DNA from: Dasypus novemcinctus
Taxonomy: Eukaryota > Chordata > Mammalia > Cingulata > Dasypodidae
Length of the DNA: 64,000 nucleotides
NCBI RefSeq assembly: GCF_030445035.2
Contig: NC_080689.1
Coordinates: 19,869,278-19,933,277 of the forward strand
Direction of reading: 5' to 3'
The translations under genes and the position numbers were made by a program. Of the stretch, positions 22,978 through 36,062 are shown in pieces (position 1 is the first letter of the stretch; every line of letters starts with the position of its first letter). The notes beneath the pieces were generated by a model. That model worked only from the letters and a program-made list of their open reading frames with translations, searched no databases and was not told the origin of the DNA.

Positions 22978-23187
22978 TAAAGCCATCTTTTTATGACATT
23001 TTAAAGAAATGAATTATTCTGAAGCCATACCATCTATTAGTTTGTATAACTACTCTTTTATTTCAGCAATTTTATATGCCCTAGAGAGGGTTTCAGTTCA
23101 CCTTATTAATACAATTTGACTTCTGGTGAGGAAGTAGATGTTATAAGACGGGGTATAATACTTACTGTATATCAAGTATTATCCGTT

Positions 23188-23572
23188 TTTATTTTTTTTT
23201 ATTTATTTCTTGCCTTCTACCCCCCGTCCCAGTTGTCTGTTCTCTGTGTCTATTTGCTGTGTGTTCTTTGTCCACTTCTGTTGTTGTCAGCAGCATGGGA
23301 ATCTGTGTTTCTTTTTGTTGCGTCATCTTGTGTCAGCCCTCCATGTGTGTGGCACCATTCCTGGGCAGGCTGCACTTTCTTTAGCGCTGGGTGGCTCTCC
23401 TTACGGGGCGCACTCCTTGCGCATGGGGCTCTCCTACGTGGGGACACCCCTGCGTGGCGCGGCACTCCTTGCGCGCATCAGCACTGCGCATGGGCCAGCT
23501 CCACACGGGTCAAGGAGGCCTGGGATTTGAACCGCGGACCTCCCATGTGGGACACCCTATCCACTGTCCCCT
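23188..23572 (-). repeat. DAS-type SINE
   Basis: Nearly complete, with only the first bases of the head worn. Flanks share TTTTTATTTT. Confidence 0.82.
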
Positions 23573-24105
23573 TCCCCCTTTTTATTTTATATTTTAAGAA
23601 GCAAATCTATTTTATTGATAATATTAATAAAGCTATGTACAGCAGGGGAAGAATAGAGTGATTGAGAGGTGAATTTTTTTTGTTTTTTATATATTATTAT
23701 TATGGAAATAATGAAAATGCTCTAATAATGATTGAAGTGATGAATGCCTAACTATGTGATTATACCAAATACCATTGATTGTACATTTTGGATGGATTGT
23801 ATACCCTTTTGTTTTTAATGTAAGACCCAAGAATAAACAATATTAAGTCAGGTTTGGGACTGAGTGTCCAAAAGTTCTTTTCTGGGCATGGACACCACTT
23901 GAATTTTGGAAACAGAATCATGAGATAGTACTTCATTGAGTAAAGGTTCTAGAGTTGCTGGTTTAAAAGTGTACAACAGCGAATGGTAATATAAGAAGGA
24001 AAAAGTAATAATAATTCAATAGTTAATCAACAAATTTCACTTGGGAGTGTAGAGGAAGGACAGAACTTATTTTGGTGCCTATGTGTCTCTTGGAGCAACA
24101 TTTTT
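23573..24105. other. Intergenic, part of an L1 3' end
   Basis: Around 23730-23830 the words ACCATTGATTGTACATTTTG and GGATGGATTGTA resemble an L1 3' UTR in the + sense. The rest is not recognised. Confidence 0.45.
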
Positions 24106-24404
24106 TTTAGAGCAGCTATAGGTTTACATAAAAACTATGAAGGAAGTACAGAGTTCCCATGCACCTCCAAACAAAAATTCACAATTTTCTCTGTTATTTT
24201 GTACTTAACATGGTATATTTGTTAAAATTGATGAATCAAAATCATTAGAATTATTACCTAAAGTTCATAGTTTACATAGGGTTTCACTCTTTGTGTTAGA
24301 CAGTTATTTTTCTTAAATTGATACTTTTTTTCTTAAATTTATATTTCATGTAAACATAAAATTTCCCATTTAACAACTGTCAGGTATATAATTCAGTGGT
24401 ATTT

Positions 24405-24811
24405 CTTTTTTTAAGATTTATTTTTTATTTATTTCTCCCCCGCCCTGTTGTTTGCTCTCTGTGTCCATTCACTGTATGTTATTCTGTGTCCGCTTGCATT
24501 CTTATTAGCAGCACCAGGAATCAGTGTCTCTTTTTGTTGCGTCATCTAACTGCATTGGCTCTCCGTGTGTGCGGCGCCACACCTGGGCAGGCTGCACTTT
24601 TTACATGCCGGGCAGCTCTCCTTAAGAGGCACACTTCTTGCACGTGGGGCTCCCCTATGCAGGGGACACCCCTACGTGGCACAGCACTCCTTGAGTGCAT
24701 CAGCACTAGGCGTGGGCCAGCTTATCACACAGGTCAGGAGGCCCTGGGTTTGAACCCTGGAACTCCCATATAGTAGGTGATGCTCTATCAGTTGAACCAA
24801 ATCCACTTTCC
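24405..24811 (-). repeat. DAS-type SINE in L1 3' UTR
   Basis: Complete. Duplication ATTCAGTGGTATTT (24391-24404) and ATTCAGTATTATT (24812-24824). Confidence 0.87.
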
Positions 24812-26151
24812 ATTCAGTATTATTAATTACATTAACAGTGTTGTGCTACCATCACCATGATCCAATAACAAATCTTTTCCATCCCCAAATAGAACCTCCC
24901 TACCCAGGAGGCTTTAGTGCCTGTTCCCTACCCCAACTCTGGTAACCTATTTTCTGTCTCTATGAATTTGCATATTCTAGTTATTTTATACTAAGCAAGA
25001 TCATACATTATGTGTCTTTTTGTGTCTGCCCTACCTCACTCAATATGATGTCTTCAGGTTCATCTGTGTTTTAGCGTGTACCAGAACGTCATTCCTTGTT
25101 ATGACTGAATAATATCCCATTTTATGGATATAACACACGTTGTTTATCCACTCATCTCTTGGTGGACACTTGAGTTCCATCTATTTTCTGTCTGCTGTGA
25201 ATAATGCTCCTGTGAACATTGGTGAACAAATGTTTGAGTTCCTGCTTTCAATTCTTTTGGGTACATACTTGAAGTGGGTTTGCCGGGTCCTATGGTAATT
25301 CTATTTACTTTCTGAGAAACTGCCAAATTGTTTTCCACAGTGTCAGCACTATTTTATATTTAAAACAACAATGTATAACAGTTTCTATTTCTCTTCATTC
25401 CCACCAACACTTGTTATTTTCCATTTTTTAAAATAATAGCTATTCTAGTGATTGTGAAATGTTGTCTAATTATGATTTTGATTTGCATTTACCTTTTTGC
25501 TAATGATATTGAACATCTTTTCATGATTTTACTGGTCATTTGTATATCCTTTTTGTATATCCATTTGTATATCCTTTGCCCATTATTTAAGTACGTTTTT
25601 TGTCTTTTTGTTGTTGAGTTATAGGAATTCTTTATATATTGTGGATATTAAACCTTTATCAGATATATGGTTTCCACATATTTTCTCCCATTCTGTAGGT
25701 TGTCTTTTCACTTTCTTAATAAAATACTTTGATGCATTAAATTTTTAAATTTTATGATGTCTAATTTATCTATTTGTTCCTTTGTTGCTTGTGTTTTTGG
25801 TGTCAAGCCTAGCAATCCCAATGCCTAATACAAAGTCCTGAAGATATTTTCCTACAGGAATTTTATGATTTCAGTTCTTTTATTTAGGTCTTTGATCCAT
25901 TTTGAGTTAATTTTTGTGTAAAGTGTGATGTAAGGGCCACTTTCATTCTTTTTGCATGGTTATATCGAGTTTTCTCAGTATCATTTATTGAAGAGACTAC
26001 TCAGTACCTATTGAGTGGGCTTGGCCCCCTTATCAGAACCAATTGGCCATAGCTGTGATGTTTTATTTCTGGACTCTCAATTCTGTAAAATTGGTCTATA
26101 TGTCTGTCTTTTGGCAAGTACTACAGTTTTGATTACTGTAGCCTTGTTAAG

Positions 26152-26938
26152 TTTTTTTTCCCCTTTATTAGGTAAGTTGTAGGTTTACAGACTAATTATG
26201 CATAAAATACAGGATTTCCATATACCTCCCCATCATCAACACTTTGCATTGGTATGGAACATTTGGTACAATTGATGATAGCACATTTTTATAATTGTAC
26301 TATTAATTAAATACCATGGTTTAACATAGGTATGATGGTTAGGCTATTGTGTCAACTGGGTCAGCTAATTGTGCCCAGTTGTTTGGTCAAGCCAGCACTA
26401 GGCTAACTGTAATACAAGGGCATTTATGGACTTTAGTCACCATGACTTTACTGCAGTGGTAAATCATAGATGGCTGATTACAATTACATCAGTCAGGGAG
26501 AGTGCCCTCAGCAGTGAGTGACGCTTTACCTAATCAGTTGAATGCCTTAAAATGGGAAGTGATTTCAGCATTGAGTGAGAATTTCCCAGTTTGTCTTTGG
26601 ACAGTCAACATCTCCCGGAACTTGTCCAGAACCTTCCCTGGACACTCATTGGAACCCCTGGTTGCAGCCTGCCTGTGGAACCTGGACCTGTGTATCCCCA
26701 CGGCTGCATGAGAGACTCTCATAAAATCGCATACTATTGACAGATATCTCTTCGTGATTCTGTTTCCCTAGAGATCCCTGACTAATACAGTAGGGTTCAC
26801 TGTTTGTGTAATGTAGTTCCATGGCTTTAAAAAAATAATAATTCTGTTACCATGTATACAACCTAATATTTCCTCCTTTTAATCATATTCAGATATATAT
26901 TTCAGTGTATTAATTGTGTTCACACAATTAATGTAAGT
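26152..26938 (-). mobile_element. L1 3' UTR fragment inside older L1
   Basis: It begins with a T-run (the reversed tail) and words such as AGGTTTACAGACTAATTATG. The flanks share TGTTAAGTTTTTT / TGTAAGTTTTT, fitting a target duplication. It is itself split by an LTR. Confidence 0.65.
26332..26789 (+). mobile_element. MaLR/ERVL-like solo LTR, second family
   Basis: Starts TATGATGGTTAGGC and ends CCTGACTAATACA. The same family lies reversed at 40707-41145. Flanks ATAGG and GTAGG suggest a 5-bp duplication placed two bases outside the TG. Confidence 0.7.
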
Positions 26939-27786
26939 TTTTAAAGCAGGAAGTAAGAGTCCTCCAACTATGTCCTTCTTTTTCAAGTTATTTTGGGCTA
27001 TTCTGGCCCAAGGCCCTTCCATAAGGACTCGATGACTGATTTCTTCATTTCTGCAAAGAAGGTCTTAGAATATTTATTGGGATTGTGTTGAATCTGTGAA
27101 TTCTTTTGGGTAGAATTGATGTTCCAATCCATGAGCACAGAGTGTCTTTCCATTTATATAATACTTCTTTAATTTCTATCTGTAATATTTTGTTGTTTTT
27201 TGTGCACAGTCCTTTACATCCTTGGTCAAATTTATTCCTAGATAATTGATTCTTTTAGTTGCTATTGCAAATGGAAGGTTTTTTTGTTTTGTTTTGTTTT
27301 GTTTTCATTTCCTTCTTGGACTGTACATTGCTAGTGGAGAAACACCCTGTTTTTCTTGTATTCATCTTGTATTGCATCACATAGTTGTATTTTTTATTAG
27401 CACTAGTAGCTTTCTTGTAGATTCTTCTGGATTTTCTATATATAGGTTCATGTCATCTACAAACAGGGAAAGTTTAATACTTCCTTACCAATTTTGATGC
27501 CTTTAATTTCATTTTATTACCTAATTGCTCTGGCTAGAACTTCCAGTACAATGTTGAATAGCCTTGGTGAATGTGAGGATCATTGTCTTTTTCCTGACCT
27601 TAGGATAAAATCTCAGCCTCTCAGTATTGAATACGATGTTAGCTCAGGGTTTTTCATTTATGTCCTTTATTCTGTTGAGAAAATTCACTTCTATTCCTAG
27701 TTTTTGGAGTGCTTATCAAGAAAGGGTGGTGTATTTTGTCTAGTGCATTTTGTGAGTGAATTGAGATGATCAGATGTGGTTTTTTT

Positions 27787-29686
27787 TAATTTAATTTTGT
27801 TTTTTAATTGTCTTACTTTAAAAGATACATAGATCACAAAAAAACGGTACATTAAAAAATATAAGAAACTCTTTCAGCCGGCGCCATGCGATGGGCATCT
27901 CCTGGGACAACTGGCACAAGCGCCGCAAGACTGGAGGCAAGAGAAAGCCCTACCAGAAGAAGCGAAAGTGTGAGCTAGGACGCCCGGCTGCTGCCAACAT
28001 TAAGATTGGCCCACGCTGCATACGCACAGTTCATGTCCGAGGAGGCGATAAGAAGTACCAAGCCCTGAGGCTGGACGTGGGAAACTTCTCCTGGGGTTCT
28101 GAGTGCTGTCCTCGCAAAACAAGGATCATCGATGTTGTATACAACGCATCCAATAATGAGCTGGTCCACACCGAGACTCTGGTGAAGACATGTATTGTGC
28201 TCAATGACAGCACACCGTACCGGCAGTGGTGCGAGTCCCACTATGCTCTGCCCCTAGGCCGCAAGAAGGGGGCCAAGCTGACTCCTGAGGAGGAAGAGAT
28301 TTTAAACAAAAAACGATCAAAGAAAATTCAGAAGAAATGTGATGAAAGGAAAAAAGAATGCCACGATCAGCAGTCTTCTGGAGGAGCAGGGCAATCACAT
28401 TCCTTCAAGGCCAGGCCCGAGTGGCCGAGCAGATGGCTATGTGATAGAGGGTAAGGAGCTGGAGTTCTTTCAGAGGAAAATCCATGCCCGGAAAGGCAAA
28501 TAATTTTTCCCTCCCATCCTAGCTCATGTAATAAAGATGTTTATTGTTCTGTAAAAAAAAAAAAAAAAAAACATATATATATAAAAGAGGTTCCCATATA
28601 CTCCACACCCCACCCCACCCCCTGCTCCCACATCAACAGCCTCTTTCATCATTGTGGCACATTCACTGCATTTGGTGAATACATTTTGGAGCACTGCTGT
28701 ACTGCATGGATCATAGTTTACATTGTAGTTTACACTCTCCCCCAGTCCATTCAGAGGGTTATGGCAGGATATATAATGTCCTGCATCTGTCCCTGCAATA
28801 TCATTTAGGACAACTCCAAGTCCCAAAAATGCCCCCACATCACTTTTCTTCTTCCCTCTTCCTGCCCTCAGCAGCTACTGTGACCATTGTCTCCACATTA
28901 TTTATACAATTTCTTCTATTGCTGGAGTCACAATTGTTCTATGGTAGAATTCCAATAAGTCCACTCTAATCCATATTTTATTCCTCCATCCTATGGACCC
29001 TGGGATGGTGATGTCCACTCCACCTCTAAATCGAGAGGGGACTTAGATCCCACATAGCTGATGGATGTGATTCTCCTGCTTGCAGCTGTAGGCAATCTCA
29101 GTTCCCTGGTATGGTGGTTGACCATCTTCACCTCCCTGTTAGCTGACCTGGGTAAGTCCAATGAACCAGTGAGTAGGTGTTGCAACTCTGCTGAGGCTCT
29201 GGGCCCAACTAGCACATGGACAGTTCAGAGATTCAAGTCTCCTGAGTATACACCAACACCAGCACTAACCACAGGTTCAGTAAAAGTGACAGAAGAAGCA
29301 TGTATAAAAAGGTCACATCTGAGTCCAACTCCATCACACTCAGGAGCATAAATTCCAAAGTACAGCCCATTGACAAGGCACTGAACTCCAGAGCCATCTA
29401 CCATGACCATAGAACCTGTGTGTCTCCATAGCCCTCAAGTGCACCACTACCTGGGGTTGTAACTACTTTGGCTGTCTCTGAGATCCTGCTGAGAAGTGCG
29501 TAAGTGTGACCTCTGATGATCTCCTGACTCATTTTGAAGTCTCTTAGCCATATAAACTCATTCATCTTTACCATTTCCCACTTTTATTCAAGATCTTTTT
29601 ATAGTTGCATCAACAGCTGGTGATTGGTAGTAATCCCTTGGTGCCAGGGAGGCTCATCCCTGGGAATCCTGTCCCATGCTGAGGGG
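27787..29686 (-). mobile_element. L1 3' UTR fragment hosting RPS8 pseudogene
   Basis: A 5'-truncated L1 with the same long 3' UTR as the piece at 32581-34295 (shared AATCCCTTGGTGCCAGGGAG-type wording). Flanks CAGATGTGGTTTTT and CAGATGGTTTTTAT look like its target duplication. It inserted into the old L1. The RPS8 copy later split it. Confidence 0.72.
27871..28571 (+). pseudogene. RPS8: Processed pseudogene of ribosomal protein S8
   Basis: RPS8 is a small-subunit ribosomal protein of 208 residues. Here the whole mRNA copy is present without introns: 5' UTR (CTTTCAGCCGGCGCC), ATG at 27891, the relic of the stop codon at 28501-28503, AATAAAGATG and a tail of about 20 A. Residues 1-155 stay in frame but carry replacements against the family (for example [10 protein letters not shown] for MGISRDNWHK). 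One extra A in the A-run near 28351-28356 shifts the frame after DERKK. About 18 bases are also missing near 28405, where the QQGKLLACIA region should be. The product would lack the correct C-terminus, so it is a retrocopy, not the working gene. The direction is opposite to the L1 it lies in. Confidence 0.95.
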
Positions 29687-29808
29687 CAGATGGTTTTTAT
29701 CCTTCATTCTAGTAATGCCATGTTTACATTGATTGATTTCTTACATTGAACAACCCTTTCATTCCTAGGGTAAATCCCAATTGGTCTTGGTATAAAACCC
29801 GTTTTTTT
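29687..29808 (-). mobile_element. Old L1, second segment (ORF2)
   Basis: It continues the L1 of 24106-27786 (TAATGCCATGTTTACATTGA to TGGTATAAAACC). It is joined in sense to 40406, where the same frame of wording resumes. Confidence 0.65.
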
Positions 29809-30125
29809 GTTTTTTGTTTTTAATTATAGAGAAGTTATGAGTTTACAAAACAATCCTGCATACTATACTGAATTCTCATACATCACCCTACCACTAGCAC
29901 CTTACATTGTTGTGACACATTTGTTACAAATGATGAAAGAATATCATCATATTACTGCTATCTACAGTCTATAGCTTATATTTGGTACATTTCCCCCCAC
30001 AAACCATCCTATTATTAACACCATATATTAGTACTGTATATTTGTTACAGTTCCTGAGGGAATATTCTCATATTTGTTCTGTTAACCACATCCATCATCT
30101 ACCACAGGATTATATGGCCTCCTGC
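29809..30125 (-). mobile_element. L1 3' UTR segment, antisense
   Basis: A T-run, then AATTATAGAGAAGTTATGAG, an L1 3' end also seen at about 45205-45262. It abuts an L1 segment of opposite direction at 30126. Confidence 0.6.
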
Positions 30126-31350
30126 CTTGTACAATCTTTTTAACAAATGGTGCTAGAAAAATTGTATAACCAAATGCGAAACAAAACAAAACCATAAACT
30201 TGATACATACCTCATACCATATCTAAAAATTAACTCAGGGAAGCAGACTTGGCCCAGTGGGTAGGGCATCCATCTACCACATGGGAGGTCTGCGGTTCAA
30301 ACCCCAGGCCTCCTTGACCCGTGTGGAGCTGGCCCATGTGCAGTGCTGATGTGTGCAAGGAGTGCCATGCCATGCAGCCGTGTCTCCCACATAGGGGAGC
30401 CCCATGCGCAAGAAGTGAGCCCCGTAAGGAGAGCCACCCAGCGCTAAAGTGCAGCCTGCCCAAGAATGGCACCCCACACATGGAGAGCTGACGCAACAAG
30501 ATGACGCAACAAAAAGAGACACAGATTCCCGGTGCTGCTGATAAGGATAGAAGCAGTCACAGAAGAACACACAACGAATGAACACAGAGAGCAGACAACT
30601 GGGGGGGGGGGGGCAGGGGGAACAAATAAAAATAAATAAATCAAAAATTAACTCAAATCATTTATCTAAATGTAACACCTAAAACTATAAAAATCTGGAA
30701 AAAATAGGAGAAAATCTTCGTCACTTTGGGTTAGGCAAGGATTTCTTAGATACAATACTGAAAGCATAATTCATTTAAAAAAATTGATAAAGTGACTTCA
30801 TCAAAAATAAGTACTTCTGCATGGTTAAAAGAATGAAAATACAAGCTACAGATCTGGAGGAAATAGTTGCAAATTACATATCTGAAAAAGAACCTGTATC
30901 TAAATATATATATGCACTCTCAAAACGCAATAATATTTAATAAAAAAATATATTAAAAAAGAAAAGGAAAAATTCAATAATAAGAAGAAATATATTAAAA
31001 ATGGCAAAATATTTAACTGACATTTCATGAAAGAAAATTCATGGAAAAATCCTGAACGAGGATTTAGGGAACTGCAAATTAAAACCACAAGATACCACTG
31101 CATACATATTAGCTGTCTAAAATAGAAAAACTGACTATCCCAAGTATTGGCAAGCATGTGAAACAATTGGAAATCTCATACCTGGTGGGAATGTAAAATA
31201 GTACAATCACTTTGGAAAACAATTTGGCTGTTTCTTAAAAAGTTATATATATACCTATCATATGGCCCAACCATTTCACTGTTAGGCATTAACTCAAGAG
31301 AAATGAAAACATATGTCCATACAAAAATTTATACATGAATATTCAGTGAC
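30126..31350 (+). mobile_element. L1 ORF2 3' part, sense
   Basis: The + strand reads as the end of L1 ORF2 (ACAAATGGTGCTAGAAAAAT onward, TTGGAAATCTCATACCTGGT near 31170). It lies head to head with the segment on its left, as after 5' inversion. It is split by a SINE. Confidence 0.65.
30238..30642 (+). repeat. DAS-type SINE, perfect target duplication
   Basis: Flanked by AAAAATTAACTCA at 30225-30237 and 30643-30655. It has a run of 13 G (30601-30613) before the tail. Confidence 0.92.
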
Positions 31351-32378
31351 TTTTAAATTTTTTTAACTTTATTTTGTACATTTAATAATTGAAAATATAA
31401 AAAATAATTAAAAACTGAAAAGAAAATACAGCTGAACAAAAACATACATTTCTCAAAAGTACTGGTAACATATACTTTTTTTTGAATCATACAATATATT
31501 ATACAATATATATGGTTCATAGTAATGCAATTAATCATACAGTATTTGTCCTTTTGTGTCTGGCTTGTTTAGCTCAATATAATGTCCTCCAGGTTCATCC
31601 ATGTTGTCATATGCTTTACAACTTCATTTCTTCTTACATCTGCATAATATTCCATCATGTGCATACACCACAATTTGTTTATTCATTCATCAGTTGGTGG
31701 ACACCTGAGTTGTTTCCAACTCTTGGCAATTGTAAATAAAACTGCTATGAACATAGGTGTGCAGATGTCTATTCATGTCACTGCTTTAAGTTCTTCTGGG
31801 TATAAACCCAGTAGTGGTATTGTAGGGTCATGTGGCAAGTCTATATTCAACTTCTTTAGGAACTGCCAAACAGTCCTCCACAGTGGCTGTACCATTCTGT
31901 GTTCCCACCAACAGTGAATAAGTGTTCCTATCTCTCCACATCCTCTCCAACACTGTAGTTCTCTGTCTTTAATAGTGACCATGCTCATAGGTGTAAAGTG
32001 ATATCTCATTGTAGTTTTGATTTACATTTCCCTAATCATTAGTGATGTTGAGCATTTCTTCATGTGTTTTTTTGCCATTTGTATTTCTTCTTTGGAAAAT
32101 GTCTATTTGGGTCTTTCGCCCATTTTCAAATTGAATCATTTGTCTTTTTATTGTTGAATTGTAACATCTCTTTATATATCCTGGGTATTAAATCCTTATC
32201 AGACATGTGCTTTCCAAATATTTTCTCCCATTGAGTTGGCAGCCTTTTCACCCTTTTGACAAAGTACTGTGAAGTGCAAACGTGTTTAATTTTGGGGAGG
32301 TCCCATTTATCTACTTTTTCTTTTGTTGCATGTGTTTTGGGTGTAAGGTCTGAGAAACCACCACCTACCACAGGTCTT

Positions 32379-34515
32379 TTTTTTAAAGATCTATTTATTT
32401 ATTTATTTCTCCCCTCCCTCCCCATTGTCTGTTCTCTGTGTCCATTTGCTGTGTGTTCTTTTGTGACCACTTCTATCCTTATCAGCGGCACCAGGAATCT
32501 ATACTTCTTTTTGTTGCATGATCTTGTTGTGTCAGCTCTCCTTGTGTGCGGCGCCATTCTGGGGCAGGCTGCACTTTCTTTTTTTTTGCCTTTATTTATT
32601 TTTTTAATATTACATTAAAAAAATATGAGGTCCCCATATACCCCCCACCCCCCCACCCCACTCCTCCCCCCATAACAACAATCTCCTCCATCATCATGAG
32701 ACATTCATTGTATTTGGTGAATACATCTCTGAGCACTGCTGCACCTTATGGTCAATGGTCCACATCATAGCCCACACTCTCCCACAGTCCACCCAGTGGG
32801 CCATGGGAGGACATACAATGTCCGGTAACTGTCCCTGCATCACCACCCAGGACAACTCCAAGCCCCGAAAATTCCACCATATCTCATCTCTTCCTCCCAC
32901 TCCCTACCCCCAGCAGCCACCATGGCCACTTTCTCCACACCAATGCCACATTTTCTTTGATTACTAATCACAATAGTTCATGAATAGAATATCAGTAAGT
33001 CCACTCTAATCCATACTCTATTCTTCCATCCTGTGGACCTTGGATTGGTTGTGTCCACTCCACATCTATATCAAGAGGGGGCTTAGATTCCACATGGATG
33101 CTGGATGCAATCCTCCTGCTTTCAATTGTAGGCACTCTTGGCTTCCTGGTGTGGTGGTTGACCTTCTTCACCTCCATGTTAGATGAGTGGGGTAAGTCCA
33201 ATAAACCAGAGTGTAGGAGCTGCAAGTCTGTTGAGGCTCAGGGCCTGGCTATCACATGGTCAGTCCAGAGATTCAGGACCCCTGGGTATACATTAAACCC
33301 CAGCAACAACTACAGTTCCAGTAAAAGTAAAAGGAGAGACTTGTGGACAAAGATAACATCTAAGTCCAGCTCCATCACACAGAAACACAAATTCCAAAGT
33401 AGGGCCAACTGAGATGGCACTGAACTCCATCTGCCATGACCATAGAACCTGTGGGTCTCTGTAGCCCTCAGGAGAACCAATACCTGGGGTTGTATCTACT
33501 TTATCTGTCTCTGGGACTCTGCTCAGGTTAGCATAAGGGCAACTCCTCTCATAACCTCCTGGCTCAGGTGTGCATAAGGGCAACTCTTCTGATAACCTCC
33601 TGGCTCTTTTTGGAGACTCATAGCCATATAAACTCATTTGTCCTTTCCATTTCCCCCTTTTCTTCAGGTCAAAAAGCATTTTTAACTCCTGGTATTATAT
33701 GTAGATTGAGATATTCTGCTGGTTTGAGTTGACCCTTTTATTCAAGGTCATTTTCTAGTTACATCATCAGCTGGTACTTTGTAGTAATCCCTTGGCACCA
33801 GGGAGGCTCATCCCCAGGAGTCATGTCCCACGCTGGGGGGAAGGCAACCCATTTACATGCTGAGTTTGGCTTCGAGACTGGCCACATTTGAGCAACATGT
33901 AGGCTCTCAGGAGGTAACTCTTAGGCACCCTGCAGCTCTAGGCCTTGTTCTTATTTCAGGTGCACAGGCTCACAAGTATAGTCATTAGTATCAAGGGCTC
34001 ATTGTTGGACCTTCCTTCTTTCTTGGTCTTTGCCATTGGACTTGGGGGATTGTTGCTGTTCCTTTAGGGACTGTAATAGAGCTCCCCTGGCTAGGAACTC
34101 AGCACTCCTTCAGTTGTTGTTTTTAATTGTAACCACTATGAAAATATCCAAACATTTTTATGTACCCTGGACATATGCCCTGTAGGACTCCCTGCCAACC
34201 ATGTATCCCCTGTCAATAACATCCCACACCAGTATTCCTCCCTGCCATTGTTGAACCTCTCTGTGATACAAAACTTCTTCAAAAGTGAAGCCCAAAGGCT
34301 GTACTTTCTTTCGCACTGGGCAGCTCTCCTTACAGAGCGCACTCCTTGCGCGTAGGGCTCCCCTATGCAGGGAACACCCCTGTGTAGCAGGGCACTCCTT
34401 GCGCACATCAGTACTGCACATGGGCCAGCTCCACATGGGTCACAGGGGCCCTGGGGTTTGAACGGCGGACCTCCCATGTGGTAGATGGATGCCCTATCGC
34501 CAAATCCACTTCCCC
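32379..34515 (-). repeat. DAS-type SINE, split by an L1 fragment
   Basis: The SINE parts are 32379-32580 and 34296-34515. The outer duplication is ACAGGTCTT (32370-32378) and ACAAGGTCTT (34516-34525). Confidence 0.87.
32581..34295 (-). mobile_element. L1 3' UTR fragment inserted in a SINE
   Basis: It has the long 3' UTR type, 5'-truncated. The SINE sequence AGGCTGCACTTTCTT (32566-32580) is repeated as AGGCTGTACTTTCTT (34296-34310), giving a clear 15-bp target duplication with one change. It contains a tandem duplication of about 45 bp at about 33524-33612 (shared GCATAAGGGCAACTC). Confidence 0.88.
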
Positions 34516-36062
34516 ACAAGGTCTTAAAGATGTTTCCCTACATTTTCTTTTAGTAGTTTTATGGTCCTGGCTTTTATGTTTAGGTTTTTGACCCATTTTG
34601 AGTTGATTCTTGTATAGGGAGTGAGATAGCGGTCCTCTTTCTTTCTTTTGGTTTTAAATATACAGTTCTCCCAGCACCCTTTGTTGAAGAGACTGTTTTG
34701 TCCCGTTAACATGGACTTGATAGGTTTGTCAAAAAACAGTTAACCATAGAGCTGGGGGTTATTTTCTGGGCTCTCAATTCTATTCCATTGATCAATGTGT
34801 CTATCTTTATGTCAGTACTGTGCTGTTTTGACCACTGTAACTTTGTAAGATGTTTCAAGGTCAAGCATTGAAATTCCTCCCATGTCGCTCTTCTTTTTTA
34901 GAATGCTTTTGGCTATTTGGGTGGACTTTCCATTCCAAATGAATTTGGGATTTTCCTTTTCTATTTCTGTAAAATAGGCTATTGGAATTTTAATTGGTAT
35001 TGCATTAAATCTATAAATTAGTTTAGGTAAGACTGACACCTTCACAATAATTAGTCTTCTAATCCTTTCACATAGAATGTCTTTCCATTTGTTTAGGTCT
35101 TCATTGATTTCTTTTAGCATTGTTTTGTAGTTTTCTGCATATAGGTCCTGTACTTCTTTGGTTAAATTAATTCCTATGTATTTGAGTCTTTTTGTTGACC
35201 TCATAAATGTAATTTTTCCTCTGATTAGTGTACAAAAATGTTACTGATTTTTGTGTGTTGATCTTGAATCTTGCCACTTTGCTGAACTCATTTATTAGCT
35301 TAAATAACTTTGTTGTGGATACTTCAGAATTTTCTAAATACAGGATCATGTCGTCCACAAATAGAGTTTTACTTCCTCTTTTTCTATTTGGATGTCTTTG
35401 TTTTTTTGTTTTGTTTTTTGTCTAATTGCCCTAGCTAGAACTTCTAGTACAATGTTGAATAACAATGGCGACAGTGGGCATCCTTGTTTTGTTCCCAATC
35501 TTAGAGGGAAAGCTTTCAACCTTTCCCCACTGAGTATGGTGTTGGCGGTGGGTTTTTCATATGTCTTTTATCATATTGAGGAATTTTCCTTCTATTCCTA
35601 TTTCAACGTATTTTTGTCAAAAAAGGATGCTGGGTTTTGTTTGCCTTTTCTGCATCAATTGAGGTGGTCATATGGGTTTTTTTCCCTTCAATTTGTTAAT
35701 GTTTTGTATTACATTAATTTTCTTATGTTGAACCAGCTTTGCATACCAGGAATAAATCCCCCTTGGTTGTGATGTATAGGTCTTTAGATGTGCCATTTGA
35801 TTTGGTTTGAAAGTACTTTGTTGAGAATTTTTGCATCTATGTTCATTAGAGATATTGGTCTGTAATTTTCTTTTCTTGTAGTATCTTTATCTGGCTTTGG
35901 TATTAGGGTGATGTTGGCTTCATAAAATGTTTTTGGGTAATTTTCCCTCCTCTTCAATTTTTTGGAGAGTTTAAACAGGAATGGTGTTAATTCTTTTCAA
36001 AATGCTTTGTAGAATTCACTTGTGAAGCCATCTGGGTCCTGGACTTTTCTTTACTGGGAGTT

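Larger units (their letters stand above)
24106..27786 (-). mobile_element. Old L1, 3' UTR and ORF2 3' half
   Basis: Antisense L1. The 3' UTR lies near 24110-25000. The end of ORF2 is near 25140-25340 and RT-side sequence runs on to 27786. This L1 resumes at 29687-29808 and again at about 40406-40701, so everything between is later insertion. It is also split by a younger L1 piece (26152-26938). It has no long open frame. Confidence 0.75.
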
